Shown: positions 1 to 9,336, counted from the first letter of the stretch. The stretch: 47,822 nucleotides of DNA from Psychrobacter aquimaris (GCF_016107525.1 NZ_JABASR010000018.1:1-47822), one strand, 5' to 3'. Notes: generated by a model from the letters alone, not told the origin. Translations and numbers: made by a program.

Positions 1-231
1 AATGATATGCCAACCCAAGTAGGTGATGTTATTGTCTATGATCGCTCATCAAAGCGTCCACATGGCCATATCCAAATCTTTGATGGCGAAAACTGGATTT
101 CTGATTTCCGTCAGAACAGCATCAGCCCATACAGTGGTGTCTATGCTTATACCACATGGCGTGATTCAAAATACGTGGATGACGCATCCGCATCAGATCG
201 AAATATCTACCTTGCTATGAATGATAAATAA
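1..231 (+). CDS. Secreted CHAP/NlpC-P60-like protein, 3' part (copy 1)
   Basis: Reading frame 1 is open from the first base to the TAA at 229-231 and encodes the last 76 residues of the protein found complete at 30061-30783. The part present holds the GDVIVYDR strand and the HGHIQIFDG segment with the presumed catalytic histidines. The N-terminal half and the cysteine lie outside the left edge. If the sequence is circular, bases 1-71 are the same bases as 47752-47822, and this is the C-terminal half of the gene starting at 47260, giving 723 nt in total. The family assignment rests on the Cys/His pattern and is probable, not certain. The exact substrate is unknown; peptidoglycan is the usual one for such domains. 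Confidence 0.75.
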   Translation, partial: NDMPTQVGDVIVYDRSSKRPHGHIQIFDGENWISDFRQNSISPYSGVYAYTTWRDSKYVDDASASDRNIYLAMNDK

Positions 232-270
232 GACCTGATAAGTCAGCACAACATAGTTATTATTTCCTCC

Positions 271-310
271 AACCCCAGTAGTGATCTTAATATCATTGCT
301 GGGTTTTTTT
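271..310 (+). terminator. Rho-independent terminator of CHAP copy 1
   Basis: An imperfect stem pairs AACCCCAGTAGTGAT with ATATCATTGCTGGGTT and is followed by a run of seven T. The same structure follows CHAP copy 2 at 30823-30862, so it belongs to the duplicated unit. Confidence 0.75.
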
Positions 311-379
311 GTGCTTAACATCAGGGTGTATTTAACCTTTCATGATTTGATCAGTTAGAAATGAACACTACTGATATCA

Positions 380-790
380 TTACTCATGACAGGAATTATC
401 GACCAGCGCGTTTAAGATGCCACATGATACTGCTGGTGCACTACTTGCACATTTCTGACGCAAAACAGTCAAGTGCTGCTTTAAGTGCATCAATTCTTCC
501 ATTCGTATTTCTACAGCATAAATTTGCTTATCTAGTAATGAGTTCACATCACCACAGTCTTTATCAGGTTCCTCCCAGTATTCAAGTAAGATTCTTACTT
601 CGTCTAAAGCCATGTCAAGCGTACGGCAGTGTAGGATAAATTGTAGACGTTCAATGTGCTCTTCATTATATAAACGATAATTCCCTGCGCTGCGAGAAGG
701 CTCAGGTAATAAGTGCTCCTTTTCGTAATAGCGAATGGTTTCCACTGTGGCACCTGTGCGTTTAGCGAGCTCACCAATTTTGATTGTCAT
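380..790 (-). CDS. cadR: MerR-family metal-responsive regulator, CadR/PbrR type
   Basis: A 136-aa cytoplasmic activator that binds Cd/Pb/Zn and distorts the promoter of the efflux ATPase. The N-terminus (MTIKIGELAKRTGATVETIR) is a typical MerR winged helix-turn-helix. A long dimerisation helix follows, with a lone Cys in DKDCGDV near residue 79. The C-terminal CASSAPAVSC segment supplies two more cysteines, the pattern expected of CadR/PbrR metal sites. The gene is divergent from cadA, and a MerR-type promoter lies between them. Length is normal for the family. A relic of its 3' end recurs near 30950-31020. Cd versus Pb preference cannot be decided from sequence. Confidence 0.9.
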   Translation of the reverse strand: MTIKIGELAKRTGATVETIRYYEKEHLLPEPSRSAGNYRLYNEEHIERLQFILHCRTLDMALDEVRILLEYWEEPDKDCGDVNSLLDKQIYAVEIRMEELMHLKQHLTVLRQKCASSAPAVSCGILNALVDNSCHE

Positions 791-876
791 AACAACCTCT
801 ATGATTTAAATGATTAAAGTGGCTGTAAAGACTGGCGCTAGAGAAATTAAAATTACGAAACTGTAGATGAATAACC

Positions 877-907
877 TTGACTCTAAAGCCACTAGAGGGT
901 TCATAAT
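877..907 (+). promoter_or_regulatory. cadA promoter with CadR operator (19-bp spacer)
   Basis: A -35 TTGACT at 877-882 and a -10 CATAAT at 902-907 are separated by 19 bp, the over-long spacing that MerR-family activators correct. The spacer carries the dyad ACTCTAAAG...CACTAGAGGGT expected for CadR. It faces cadA and lies 26 bp upstream of its start. Confidence 0.85.
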
Positions 908-932
908 ATCATTATTCAAAGGGTAAATTATT

Positions 933-3149
933 ATGAAATATCATATTGAAGGTATGGACTGTGCCAGTTGCATCGGCAAGATTGAAACAGCTTTGAAACG
1001 TATGCCTGGGGTTTCTGATGTTCAGCTGAATTTCGCTACAGAAACGCTAGAGCTAAATTTAGCCCCTGGTGCGCCGACTCAGGCTAGTGATATCGAAAAA
1101 ACCATCAAAAGCCTAGGGTTCGGTATATCTGCCAATACTGGTCAACAAACTGTATCGGCTATTGATATTGACAGCGACAATCAGATGGCTCCGCAGGATA
1201 AGCGGTGGTGGCAAACTCAAAAAGGCAAACAGGTTGTTGGTCTCGGTATTTTGATGGGCAGCGCTTATGCACTGTCACTACTGTTCCCCGCTTATGGGAT
1301 ATGGGTGTTTGCCATCGCTGTGATTGTAGGCGTTTTTCCATTTGCACGCAAAGCCTTAGCACTGGCTAAAACAGGTTCATTCTTTTCAATTGAAACGCTG
1401 ATGTCCGTCGCCGTGCTTGGCGCACTTATCATTGGTGAAGCTGAAGAGGCCGCAGCGGTTGTCTTTTTGTTCTCAATCGGTGAACTGTTTGAGAGTATCG
1501 CTGCTGATCGCGCTCGCGCTGGCATCAGAGCCTTATCATCGCTGGTTCCGAAAAGTGCGATTTTACTTGATGCTCAAGGTGGGCAGCGTAACGTTCCAGC
1601 GACTTCACTACAAGTGAATGACCTTGTGCTGGTGCGTCCTGGAGATAGGGTATCTGCTGATGGTTCCATTGTTCAAGGTGCGTCCAGCCTTGATGATTCG
1701 CCCGTGACGGGAGAGTCTGTTCCTGTTGCCAAGACGATGGGTGACAATGTATTTGCAGGGTCAATTAACATCGATGGTGTGCTCCAAGTGCGCGTAGAAA
1801 AGACAGCCGCCGATAACACTATTTCGCGCATTATTGATTTGGTAGAGCAAGCGCAAGCTTCCAAAGCACCCACTGCCCGTTTTATTGAGAAATTCAGTCG
1901 TTACTATACACCGGCTGTGATGGCTATTGCCGCCCTAATTATCATCGTCCCACCGTTAACCATGGGCGGAGATTGGTCAACTTGGTTATATCGAGGTCTA
2001 GCCTTATTATTGATCGCTTGTCCTTGTGCTCTTGTGCTCTCAACACCAGCTGCTATCGCCTCTGGTCTAGCGGTCGGTGCGCGCCGCGGCTTGCTGATCA
2101 AGGGCGGTAGTGCTTTAGAAACCATCGGCCAAGTGAAGACAGTCGCTTTTGACAAGACAGGCACTTTAACTGAAGGCAAACCACGCGTGACCGATGTTGT
2201 TGACATTACACAAGAGTATTCAAGTGTTCAAGGTCAGGATTCTCAGGATCAGGGTTCTCAAGGTAAAGATAAGGTATTGGCGCTCTTTGCCAGTGTGGAG
2301 ACAGGTTCTAGTCACCCGCTTGCTGAAGCCATTGTCAGTCATGCCAAAGCCGCCAAAGTTGTCATACCTGTGGCTTCTAAAGCTTCTGCTACTGCGGGTA
2401 AAGCGGTACACGCAACTATCGCTGGGCGCGCGCTAGCTATCGGTTCGCCTGTTTATGCCGCAGATGAGGCATCAATTTCAGCCGAGCAACAGGCACAAAT
2501 CGAGGCGCTGCAAAATGAGGGCAAGACCGTCTCAGTTCTTTTCGATGAGCAAAGTCGAGAAGTGCTTGGATTGGTCGCACTAAGAGACGAGTTACGAGAC
2601 GACGCTCATGAAGGTGTGGCTCAACTTAAAGCGATGGGTGTGCGCTCCGTCATGCTAACAGGCGACAACCGCTTAACCGCTCAAGCACTTGCCAGTAATT
2701 TAGACGTGGAATGGGAAGCTGAGCTGTTGCCTGAGGACAAACTGCGCTTGCTTAACGAGATGAAGAATAACAGCAAAATAGCGATGGTGGGTGATGGTAT
2801 TAACGATGCGCCAGCACTAGCAACCGCTGATGTTGGCATCGCGATGGGTGGTGGTACCGATGTGGCCATTGAGACGGCCGATATCGCATTATTGAAAAGT
2901 CGGGTTACAGACATGGCTCATCTGATTGCACTTTCGCGTGCCACCATGCGCAACATTCATCAGAACGTCATTTTCGCTTTAGGTCTCAAAGGCGTCTTTC
3001 TGATCACGACCGTATTCGGCATTACTGGACTATGGATTGCGGTTCTAGCTGATGCTGGAGCAACAGTGCTCGTTACTCTCAATGCGTTACGTTTACTGCG
3101 CTTTAAAGGAGCGCCTCCAATGGTAACTGCGCCTAAAGTAGTTAAATAA
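933..3149 (+). CDS. cadA: P1B-type Zn/Cd/Pb-exporting ATPase
   Basis: A 738-aa inner-membrane pump that exports divalent soft metals from the cytoplasm with ATP. The N-terminal HMA domain has the metal site GMDCASC (Cys10, Cys13). The membrane motif is Cys363-Pro364-Cys365, the phosphorylated Asp407 sits in DKTGTLTEG, and the hinge GDGINDAPA lies in the C-terminal third. An insert rich in Gln, Ser and Asp near residues 429-445 is a low-complexity linker. A single HMA followed by ACPCALVLSTP fits the CadA/ZntA class rather than Cu+ pumps. Transcription is driven by the CadR promoter just upstream. A mutated 80-bp relic of this gene family lies at 31021-31103. Confidence 0.93.
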   Translation: MKYHIEGMDCASCIGKIETALKRMPGVSDVQLNFATETLELNLAPGAPTQASDIEKTIKSLGFGISANTGQQTVSAIDIDSDNQMAPQDKRWWQTQKGKQVVGLGILMGSAYALSLLFPAYGIWVFAIAVIVGVFPFARKALALAKTGSFFSIETLMSVAVLGALIIGEAEEAAAVVFLFSIGELFESIAADRARAGIRALSSLVPKSAILLDAQGGQRNVPATSLQVNDLVLVRPGDRVSADGSIVQGASSLDDSPVTGESVPVAKTMGDNVFAGSINIDGVLQVRVEKTAADNTISRIIDLVEQAQASKAPTARFIEKFSRYYTPAVMAIAALIIIVPPLTMGGDWSTWLYRGLALLLIACPCALVLSTPAAIASGLAVGARRGLLIKGGSALETIGQVKTVAFDKTGTLTEGKPRVTDVVDITQEYSSVQGQDSQDQGSQGKDKVLALFASVETGSSHPLAEAIVSHAKAAKVVIPVASKASATAGKAVHATIAGRALAIGSPVYAADEASISAEQQAQIEALQNEGKTVSVLFDEQSREVLGLVALRDELRDDAHEGVAQLKAMGVRSVMLTGDNRLTAQALASNLDVEWEAELLPEDKLRLLNEMKNNSKIAMVGDGINDAPALATADVGIAMGGGTDVAIETADIALLKSRVTDMAHLIALSRATMRNIHQNVIFALGLKGVFLITTVFGITGLWIAVLADAGATVLVTLNALRLLRFKGAPPMVTAPKVVK

Positions 3150-3270
3150 AACCCTTCGAAATCAATTAAAAACTAGAGATAGCAGCAGATTTCGGGGGTG
3201 GGTTCTAATAATAAAAATTCCACCGCTACAGTAAACTGCAACCGCATTAGAGTAAATAAGGTTAGACCGT

Positions 3271-5319
3271 ATGTTGATTACAGAATTGGGCTATTTTGCC
3301 TTGCTTACCGCTTTTGTATTGGCGTTATTGCAGGTAATTCTGCCAACTATTGGTGTTATTCGTAACCAAGTTGCTTGGCAACGACTAGCCCCTAGCTTAG
3401 CTTGGGCACAGTTTGCCGCCATGATAACGTCATTTGGCGCTTTGATAGCAGGTTTTTATTATAATGATTTTAGCCTCAGTTACGTCGCGCAGCATTCCAA
3501 TACGCTGTTGCCTTGGTACTATAAGTTATCGGCGACATGGGGCGGACACGAGGGCTCTTTGCTGCTATGGATGACCATCATGGCCACATGGTGTGCACTG
3601 GTATCATACTTTAGTCGCGGCTTGCCGTTATCAATGCGTGCGCGGGTACTAGTTATTTTGGCCGGTGTACAGTTAATGATGCTAACAATGCTGATATTTA
3701 CCTCGTCACCGTTTGAGCGTACCTTACCCAATCTAGCGGTCGATGGCGCTGATTTAAATCCCGTCCTACAAGATTTCGGTCTGATTATTCATCCGCCCAT
3801 GTTATATATGGGCTATGTGGGTATGGTAGTGCCTTTTGCATTTTGTATGGCGGCATTGTGGGAAGGGCGTTTAGATGCTGCTTGGACACGCTGGTCACGT
3901 CCATGGGCGCTCGCGGCTTGGGGATTTTTGACCATTGGTATTGCACTGGGCTCGTGGTGGGCCTACTACGAGCTTGGCTGGGGCGGTTGGTGGTTTTGGG
4001 ATCCGGTAGAGAACGCCTCGTTTATGCCTTGGCTTGTCGGCTTAGCATTGCTGCATTCATTAGCAGTCACTGAAAAGCGCGGGGTGTTTAAAGCATGGAC
4101 CATCATGCTGGCTATTTTCGCCTTTGCCTTAAGCTTGCTTGGCACGTTCCTGGTACGCTCTGGAGTCCTTACCTCAGTGCATTCGTTTGCCGCTGATCCG
4201 ACGCGTGGTTTGGTTATCTTAGCTATTCTTGGCATTATCATCGGTAGTGGTCTATTGATGTTTGCCGTTCGCGGTTGGCGTTTAACCGTTGAAAGTCAAT
4301 ATCAGCTGATTTCACGTGAGTCCTTTTTAGTGATCAACAACGCCATCATTTTGATTGCAACCTTAGTGGTGTTGCTCGGCACCCTCTATCCTATTATCGC
4401 TGATGCCTTTGGTTTAGGACAAGTGTCCGTCGGCCCTCCTTATTTTAATGCATTATTTGTACCTTTAACGTGGCTGTTATTAATAGCTATGGGTATGGGC
4501 TCAAATATTCGCTGGAAAAAAGACACCCGTCCACTACTGGGTATAGGCATGGTCATCGCCGTTAGTAGCTTAGTATTAGCCGCCATTATTACTTACTTTG
4601 TTAATCCATCGTCTATGCTTAATATTGGTGTGACTTTAGCCGTTAGCTTTTGGGTACTGCTATGGATGGCAGTTGATTTTAAAGATAAAACTAAGAATGC
4701 GCCTAATCTTTTTAACGGTTTGCGGCAGTTGCGTCTGAGCTATTGGGGTCAACAGACTGCTCATATTGGCGTATTGGTTGCTGTCATTGGCATAGCCTTT
4801 ACTAGTAGCTTGAGTATTGAGCGTGACGTAGCAATGGGTATTGGCGATACAGTCAATGTTCAAGGTTACGATTTTGAAGTAACTGAATTTTTTGAAATAA
4901 AGGGGAGTAACTTTGATGCAACGCAAGCTGAGGTTGTAGTGACTAAGAATGGCCAAGAAGTGGCAACGCTATATCCTGAAAAACGTACGTATATTATCAG
5001 CACTATGCCAACAACTGAGGCCGCTATTGACCCCAATCTTATGCGCGATGTTTATGTCGCACTGGGCGAACCTATTGCCGATGGTAGTAACCAATGGGCA
5101 TTAAGGATTTATGTAAAACCATTAATTCGCTGGATTTGGTTAGGGGCAATTATCATGGCTCTAGGTGGATTAATTAGCATGCTTGATAAACGATACCGCA
5201 TCAAAAAAGTTAAAGCTCCATTGCTAGTTACTGGTGATCTGGCTACTGATGGAGTCAATGAGGTAGCTATTGAACAGGCAATCTCAGCATCGACGATGTC
5301 GACACTAAAGGAGAAATAA
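3271..5319 (+). CDS. ccmF: Cytochrome c maturation protein CcmF (haem lyase subunit)
   Basis: A 682-aa polytopic membrane protein. With CcmH and CcmI it attaches haem to apocytochrome c in the periplasm. The tryptophan-rich WWD signature (GGWWFWDPVENASFMPWL) starts near residue 238, and many hydrophobic segments span the length. Size is normal for CcmF. It opens a tight four-gene unit: ccmG starts at the next base after its stop, and ccmH and ccmI overlap as ATGA. Genes ccmABCDE are absent from the window, so this is only the late half of system I. It would need early components from elsewhere in the cell. Confidence 0.95.
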   Translation: MLITELGYFALLTAFVLALLQVILPTIGVIRNQVAWQRLAPSLAWAQFAAMITSFGALIAGFYYNDFSLSYVAQHSNTLLPWYYKLSATWGGHEGSLLLWMTIMATWCALVSYFSRGLPLSMRARVLVILAGVQLMMLTMLIFTSSPFERTLPNLAVDGADLNPVLQDFGLIIHPPMLYMGYVGMVVPFAFCMAALWEGRLDAAWTRWSRPWALAAWGFLTIGIALGSWWAYYELGWGGWWFWDPVENASFMPWLVGLALLHSLAVTEKRGVFKAWTIMLAIFAFALSLLGTFLVRSGVLTSVHSFAADPTRGLVILAILGIIIGSGLLMFAVRGWRLTVESQYQLISRESFLVINNAIILIATLVVLLGTLYPIIADAFGLGQVSVGPPYFNALFVPLTWLLLIAMGMGSNIRWKKDTRPLLGIGMVIAVSSLVLAAIITYFVNPSSMLNIGVTLAVSFWVLLWMAVDFKDKTKNAPNLFNGLRQLRLSYWGQQTAHIGVLVAVIGIAFTSSLSIERDVAMGIGDTVNVQGYDFEVTEFFEIKGSNFDATQAEVVVTKNGQEVATLYPEKRTYIISTMPTTEAAIDPNLMRDVYVALGEPIADGSNQWALRIYVKPLIRWIWLGAIIMALGGLISMLDKRYRIKKVKAPLLVTGDLATDGVNEVAIEQAISASTMSTLKEK

Positions 5320-5982
5320 ATGACTATGTCGAATAATACTCCTGAGCAAAAAGATAGCCAAAACAGTAAGCAGCGTAACCCAAAGACAATGAAAAAAAAG
5401 CAGACGAAGCTATGGTTCTTAATTCCGCTTATCCTCTTTTTTGGTTTGGTAGTTATATTGTACATGCGCTTAGGTAAACCAACAGACATTGTGACCAATA
5501 CCGCTCTTGAGCGTCCGGTTCCTACCTTTGAGCTGCCGTTATTAGCAGATACTACCCGTACTATCACCAATGATAATTTGCCGGATAAGCCGTTTTTACT
5601 TAATGTTTGGGGCTCATGGTGCCCAACTTGCGTTATTGAGCATCCGTTTTTAATGCAACTAGAAGAGCGCGGCGTTGATATCGTTGGTGTGAATTATAAG
5701 GATGAGATTGGTAATGCGCTCAGTTACTTAAACCGAGGCGGTGATCCATTTTCTATGTCTATTCAGGATTCATTGGGTCAGTTTGCTCTAGACTTAGGCA
5801 TAACTGGTGCGCCCGAAACCTTTGTTGTGGATGGAGATGGCATCATTCGTCAGCATATTGTTGGTGAGGTTAATGAAGCCAATTGGCAACAGCGTGTTAA
5901 GCCGTGCCTGACCGTACTTAATGAGGCTAATAAGAACAACGATAGTCCTGATCTCATTCAGGTTGAGGAGATGTGCAAATGA
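5320..5982 (+). CDS. ccmG: Periplasmic thiol:disulfide reductase CcmG/DsbE
   Basis: A 220-aa membrane-anchored thioredoxin-like protein that keeps apocytochrome c cysteines reduced for haem attachment. A Lys-rich cytoplasmic start is followed by one membrane helix at about residues 31-49. The thioredoxin fold then has the redox pair Cys101-Pro-Thr-Cys104 in WGSWCPTC. The cis-proline region GAPETFVVDGDG is present. It begins one base after ccmF ends, and its stop overlaps the ccmH start. Translational coupling is likely. The family role is well established. Confidence 0.93.
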   Translation: MTMSNNTPEQKDSQNSKQRNPKTMKKKQTKLWFLIPLILFFGLVVILYMRLGKPTDIVTNTALERPVPTFELPLLADTTRTITNDNLPDKPFLLNVWGSWCPTCVIEHPFLMQLEERGVDIVGVNYKDEIGNALSYLNRGGDPFSMSIQDSLGQFALDLGITGAPETFVVDGDGIIRQHIVGEVNEANWQQRVKPCLTVLNEANKNNDSPDLIQVEEMCK

Positions 5983-6548
5983 ACGTTATTCGAATAAGAG
6001 CTCCTCAACTAAAACCCAATATAGTTTTAAAACTAGCAAGCTTAATACTAGCGTGTCTGCTTAACATGACGGCAAACGCAGCTATTGACGTATACGATTT
6101 TGACTCACCACAGCAAGAAGCTCAGTATCGTGGATTAATAGAAGAGTTTCGCTGCCCAAAATGCCAAAATCAAAACCTTGCAGCCTCTGATGCACCGATT
6201 GCACAGGATCTAAAGCAAAAAGTCTATGATTTAATTAAAGATAGACGTAGTGATGCTGAAATACGCGTCTATATGCAAGAGCGCTACGGTGACTTTATTA
6301 GCTACAAGCCGCCTATGCGACCATCAACATGGATCCTATGGTTTTTTCCACCACTATTATTGCTCGTCTTAATTATTGGTTGGTTTTGGCAAAGTAAGCG
6401 TCGCCAAGTTGTTGCCCGTGGTCAAAGCGGCGTCACAGTGAACAGTACTGCTGCCTTGACCTCTACGGAAAAGGCTGAGCTTGATCGTCTATTATCGCAA
6501 GCTGAGAGTGTCGACCACGACATTACTAGCCTAGAGGACAAAAAATGA
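5979..6548 (+). CDS. ccmH: Cytochrome c maturation protein CcmH (short form)
   Basis: A membrane-tethered thiol oxidoreductase of the haem lyase complex. The ATG at 5979 overlaps the ccmG stop and lies behind a GAGGAG ribosome site at 5965-5970. I prefer it to the GTG six bases upstream. The protein is 189 aa with a signal segment (residues about 14-34), the redox motif Cys59-Pro-Lys-Cys62 within RCPKCQNQNL, and a C-terminal membrane helix near residues 110-128. The TPR half found in fused E. coli CcmH is here the separate ccmI gene. Confidence 0.92.
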   Translation: MNVIRIRAPQLKPNIVLKLASLILACLLNMTANAAIDVYDFDSPQQEAQYRGLIEEFRCPKCQNQNLAASDAPIAQDLKQKVYDLIKDRRSDAEIRVYMQERYGDFISYKPPMRPSTWILWFFPPLLLLVLIIGWFWQSKRRQVVARGQSGVTVNSTAALTSTEKAELDRLLSQAESVDHDITSLEDKK

Positions 6549-7825
6549 CTCTATTTTCTACTTTTGGCTTATTTGTAACTCTAAGCTTGCTGATTGCTCT
6601 TATATTTGCGCTGATTGCTATTATGCCATGGCTACGAGCACCGCGTTTGCAGTCCAAACCAATAGACAATCAACTGCTAGATATTAATGTTGCAGTATTT
6701 CGCGAACGTTTAGCTGAGCTACAAACAGATAAAGACAGCGGTACTATTAATAATAGCCATTATCAAAATCAAAAGCTGGAGCTTGAGCGTCAGCTATTAG
6801 ATGCGCAGCGTCAGATAACACCTATGGTCACCCCTGATGTCAAAAGCCGTTTAATTGTCGCAGCTTGGATCCCAATATTGGCTGCAATGGCGTATTTACT
6901 AATAGGCAATCGTACGCCCGTGTTTGATTTGTGGACAGCTGAGGACAAAGTAGGACAAGTGGCTGACGACCTATTGACAGCTAAAATTGACAAGCCGCCA
7001 TCATGGGCGTTTGAAGATGGTCGTCAACTGATTAGCGCCATGCAAACCAATGTTCATCGTAATGCTGATGATCCTAATCGCTGGATGCGCCTATCCGAGC
7101 TTTTCTTATCTATGGAGGCAACTGATTCTGCGCTGGAAGCCTTATCTCGTGCCTATCGTTTAGCTCCTGAAAATGAAGAAATCGCCACCACTTATGCTCA
7201 GACTAGCTTTTTCGTTAATGAAGGTCAGTTAGACGCCAATATTCGCCGTGTATTACAAGCTATATTAGCTAAGAATCCGCAGCATGAACGGGCTCAAATG
7301 CTCATGGCAATGGGTGAGACTCGTAGTAGTAACTTTGCCCAAGCGCAAGGTTGGATTAAACGCTTACAAGGCAGCATTGTGGCCAAACCAGGTGATCATA
7401 CTAAAGCTTTAGCAAGCTTAGATGAGTTAAGCAACTACGTTAGCACGCAAGAAAAGCAAGCGCTAGAAGGTATTGACGTGACAGTGAAAATTAACGCTAA
7501 TTTATTACCGTTAGTGAAAGCTGATGATGTGTTGTTTGTTGCGATACGTGACGTTAAAGGAGGTCCACCGTTTGCCGCCAAACGTTTACCCATTAGTGTT
7601 ATTGAGCAAGGTGAGGCCAGTATCCGCTTAAGCAATCTTGATGCGATGATGCCAGATCGCACGTTAAATTCAGCTCGTAGTGACAAAACTCAGTTAGCAG
7701 TCGTTGCTCGTATTAGTCATAGCGGTAATGCCATAGCAGAGTCAGGCGACTTATCGGGTAATCCGATAGTGATTAGTGCTGAACAGACTCAGGTTAATAT
7801 TGAAATCAATCAACAGATTCCCTAA
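6545..7825 (+). CDS. ccmI: Cytochrome c maturation protein CcmI (apocytochrome chaperone)
   Basis: A 426-aa protein with two N-terminal membrane helices separated by a coiled, charged loop, then a periplasmic TPR-like domain (residues about 160-260) that in this family holds the apocytochrome c tail. The C-terminal part resembles the immunoglobulin-like end of long CcmI proteins. The start overlaps the ccmH stop as ATGA, so the four genes very probably form one transcript. Nothing suggests damage. Confidence 0.88.
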   Translation: MTLFSTFGLFVTLSLLIALIFALIAIMPWLRAPRLQSKPIDNQLLDINVAVFRERLAELQTDKDSGTINNSHYQNQKLELERQLLDAQRQITPMVTPDVKSRLIVAAWIPILAAMAYLLIGNRTPVFDLWTAEDKVGQVADDLLTAKIDKPPSWAFEDGRQLISAMQTNVHRNADDPNRWMRLSELFLSMEATDSALEALSRAYRLAPENEEIATTYAQTSFFVNEGQLDANIRRVLQAILAKNPQHERAQMLMAMGETRSSNFAQAQGWIKRLQGSIVAKPGDHTKALASLDELSNYVSTQEKQALEGIDVTVKINANLLPLVKADDVLFVAIRDVKGGPPFAAKRLPISVIEQGEASIRLSNLDAMMPDRTLNSARSDKTQLAVVARISHSGNAIAESGDLSGNPIVISAEQTQVNIEINQQIP

Positions 7826-7966
7826 TAAAAAATTATTACCGTAAGTTTCATAATACCAGAGCGGTAAGTGGAGCCGTTTTTAAAAGTGGCGCTATTAATA
7901 GTCGTATACTAAAAACATATACGTTTAACATTGTTCATTGTATAAACACAGATAAAGAAAACAACT

Positions 7967-8674
7967 ATGACTGAATCTACCGACAGATTAGATAGTACTA
8001 AATTGAATAGCGTTGAATCGGCTAGTACTAATATTGCTGACAATAAAGTACCTATAGCTGTGAGTAGTACTCATCAATCAATTGACTCTAAAACCATGAA
8101 TCATACGCCTAAAGCTATGTACGTAACCTCAGGCAACTCGATAACACCTAAAGGTAAGTTGAATAAAATGCCAAAAATGGTTGCCAATGGCAGTCGCGCT
8201 TTTATCTGGTATTTGTTGGCGATAATGGTATTAATACTTGATCAATGGACTAAGTGGTTGGCCCAAACCAAATTAGCGTTCAATGACCCCGTACCGGTCA
8301 TTGAACCATTTCTCAACTGGACACTCGCTTATAACTATGGGGCAGCATTTAGCTTTTTAGCCGACGCTGGCGGTTGGCAGAAATGGTTTTTCTCAGGCTT
8401 AGCTTTTGTAATGGCTATCTTTTTAACGGTTTATTTAATCAAAGCGCCACGTGCAGCCAAGCTATTGTCCATGGGGTTAGCCTTAATGCTCGGTGGTGCG
8501 ATTGGCAACTTAATCGATCGTTTAAGAATTGGTAAAGTGGTTGACTTTATCCATGTGCATTATGCTGATGTCTGGAATTATCCTATTTTCAATGTTGCAG
8601 ATATAGGTGTCTGTGTCGGTGTCGCATTGATTATAATTGACATGATATTTTTAGAAAGTAAGCGTAATAAATAA
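7967..8674 (+). CDS. lspA: Lipoprotein signal peptidase (signal peptidase II)
   Basis: An inner-membrane aspartyl protease that removes the signal peptide of diacylglyceryl-modified prolipoproteins. The catalytic aspartates are Asp184 in GNLIDR and Asp212 in FNVAD. Four hydrophobic segments follow an unusual hydrophilic N-terminal extension of about 75 residues rich in Ser and Thr. A later start such as Met68 or Met71 is therefore possible, although the ATG at 7967 gives an uninterrupted frame. LspA genes are often found beside cadmium and zinc efflux genes on mobile elements. Here it sits downstream of cadA and ccm. Confidence 0.92.
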   Translation: MTESTDRLDSTKLNSVESASTNIADNKVPIAVSSTHQSIDSKTMNHTPKAMYVTSGNSITPKGKLNKMPKMVANGSRAFIWYLLAIMVLILDQWTKWLAQTKLAFNDPVPVIEPFLNWTLAYNYGAAFSFLADAGGWQKWFFSGLAFVMAIFLTVYLIKAPRAAKLLSMGLALMLGGAIGNLIDRLRIGKVVDFIHVHYADVWNYPIFNVADIGVCVGVALIIIDMIFLESKRNK

Positions 8675-8919
8675 GCACATTGATGCCGATTATCACAAAC
8701 AAAATGAACTAGCGTCGTAGTCACTCTATACGGAAAAATACTTTTTATACTTGAGTATGTTTATAAAATGTGAACTGGAAGGTAATGTATGACTGGTATA
8801 GGTACTCACTCATTTTAGGTCTTAAAACCCAATACTTAAAAGCTCTGCGTAGAGCCATTATTATAGAGACATTGAATAATCCATAAATTCTTTATTGATA
8901 ATAACAAAAGGAAAATATA

Positions 8920-9282
8920 GTGTCACAGGCTCAGCCAACTATTGAAAAAATTCACAGCCTTAGAAAAAAACAAGAGACCGCGTTAAAAAGTCTTACCCTT
9001 ATAGGCTACCTAGAAGGCACCTCTTTCTTATTATTGCTCTTCATCGCCATGCCACTAAAATATATGCTGGATATTCCAGAAGGTGTGAAATACATCGGTA
9101 TGGCACACGGTATTTTGTTTATTACCTATATCATAATACTTATAGGCTCAGCTATCAAAATGAAAATGCCTCTTTGGGCAATACCTGCGGGCGTACTCGG
9201 CTCACTCTTACCTTTTGGCCCATTTATATTCGATCATTTACTAAAAAATAACTTACAGAAAAGTGTAAGTAAAGAAGCCTAG
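8920..9282 (+). CDS. DUF3817 small integral membrane protein
   Basis: A 120-aa protein starting at GTG with a good ribosome site (AAAGGA, 7 bases upstream). About three hydrophobic segments are visible near residues 27-45, 60-80 and 87-106. The EGTSFLLLLFIAMPLKY and GMAHGILFITYI blocks match what I know of the DUF3817 family. Function is unknown. It stands alone, 245 bp from lspA, on the same strand. The 8675-8919 gap shows no clear gene. Confidence 0.75.
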   Translation: MSQAQPTIEKIHSLRKKQETALKSLTLIGYLEGTSFLLLLFIAMPLKYMLDIPEGVKYIGMAHGILFITYIIILIGSAIKMKMPLWAIPAGVLGSLLPFGPFIFDHLLKNNLQKSVSKEA

Positions 9283-9294
9283 AACAAGCTCTGC

Positions 9295-9336
9295 TACAAA
9301 TGATACAAATGATACAAATGATACAAATGATACAAA
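9295..9336. repeat. Nonamer tandem repeat (TGATACAAA) x4.7
   Basis: Four perfect TGATACAAA units at 9301-9336 are preceded by a partial unit. It lies just after the DUF3817 gene, outside any coding region. Confidence 0.9.

Noticed and set aside
361..639. 92-codon plus-strand frame opposite cadR
   Set aside because: It is the shadow of a clear MerR-family gene on the minus strand, with no ribosome site or family features.
9295..9336. Short array considered as CRISPR
   Set aside because: Units are contiguous 9-mers with no spacers, and no cas genes are present. The same applies to the arrays at 12575, 15078 and 41123.
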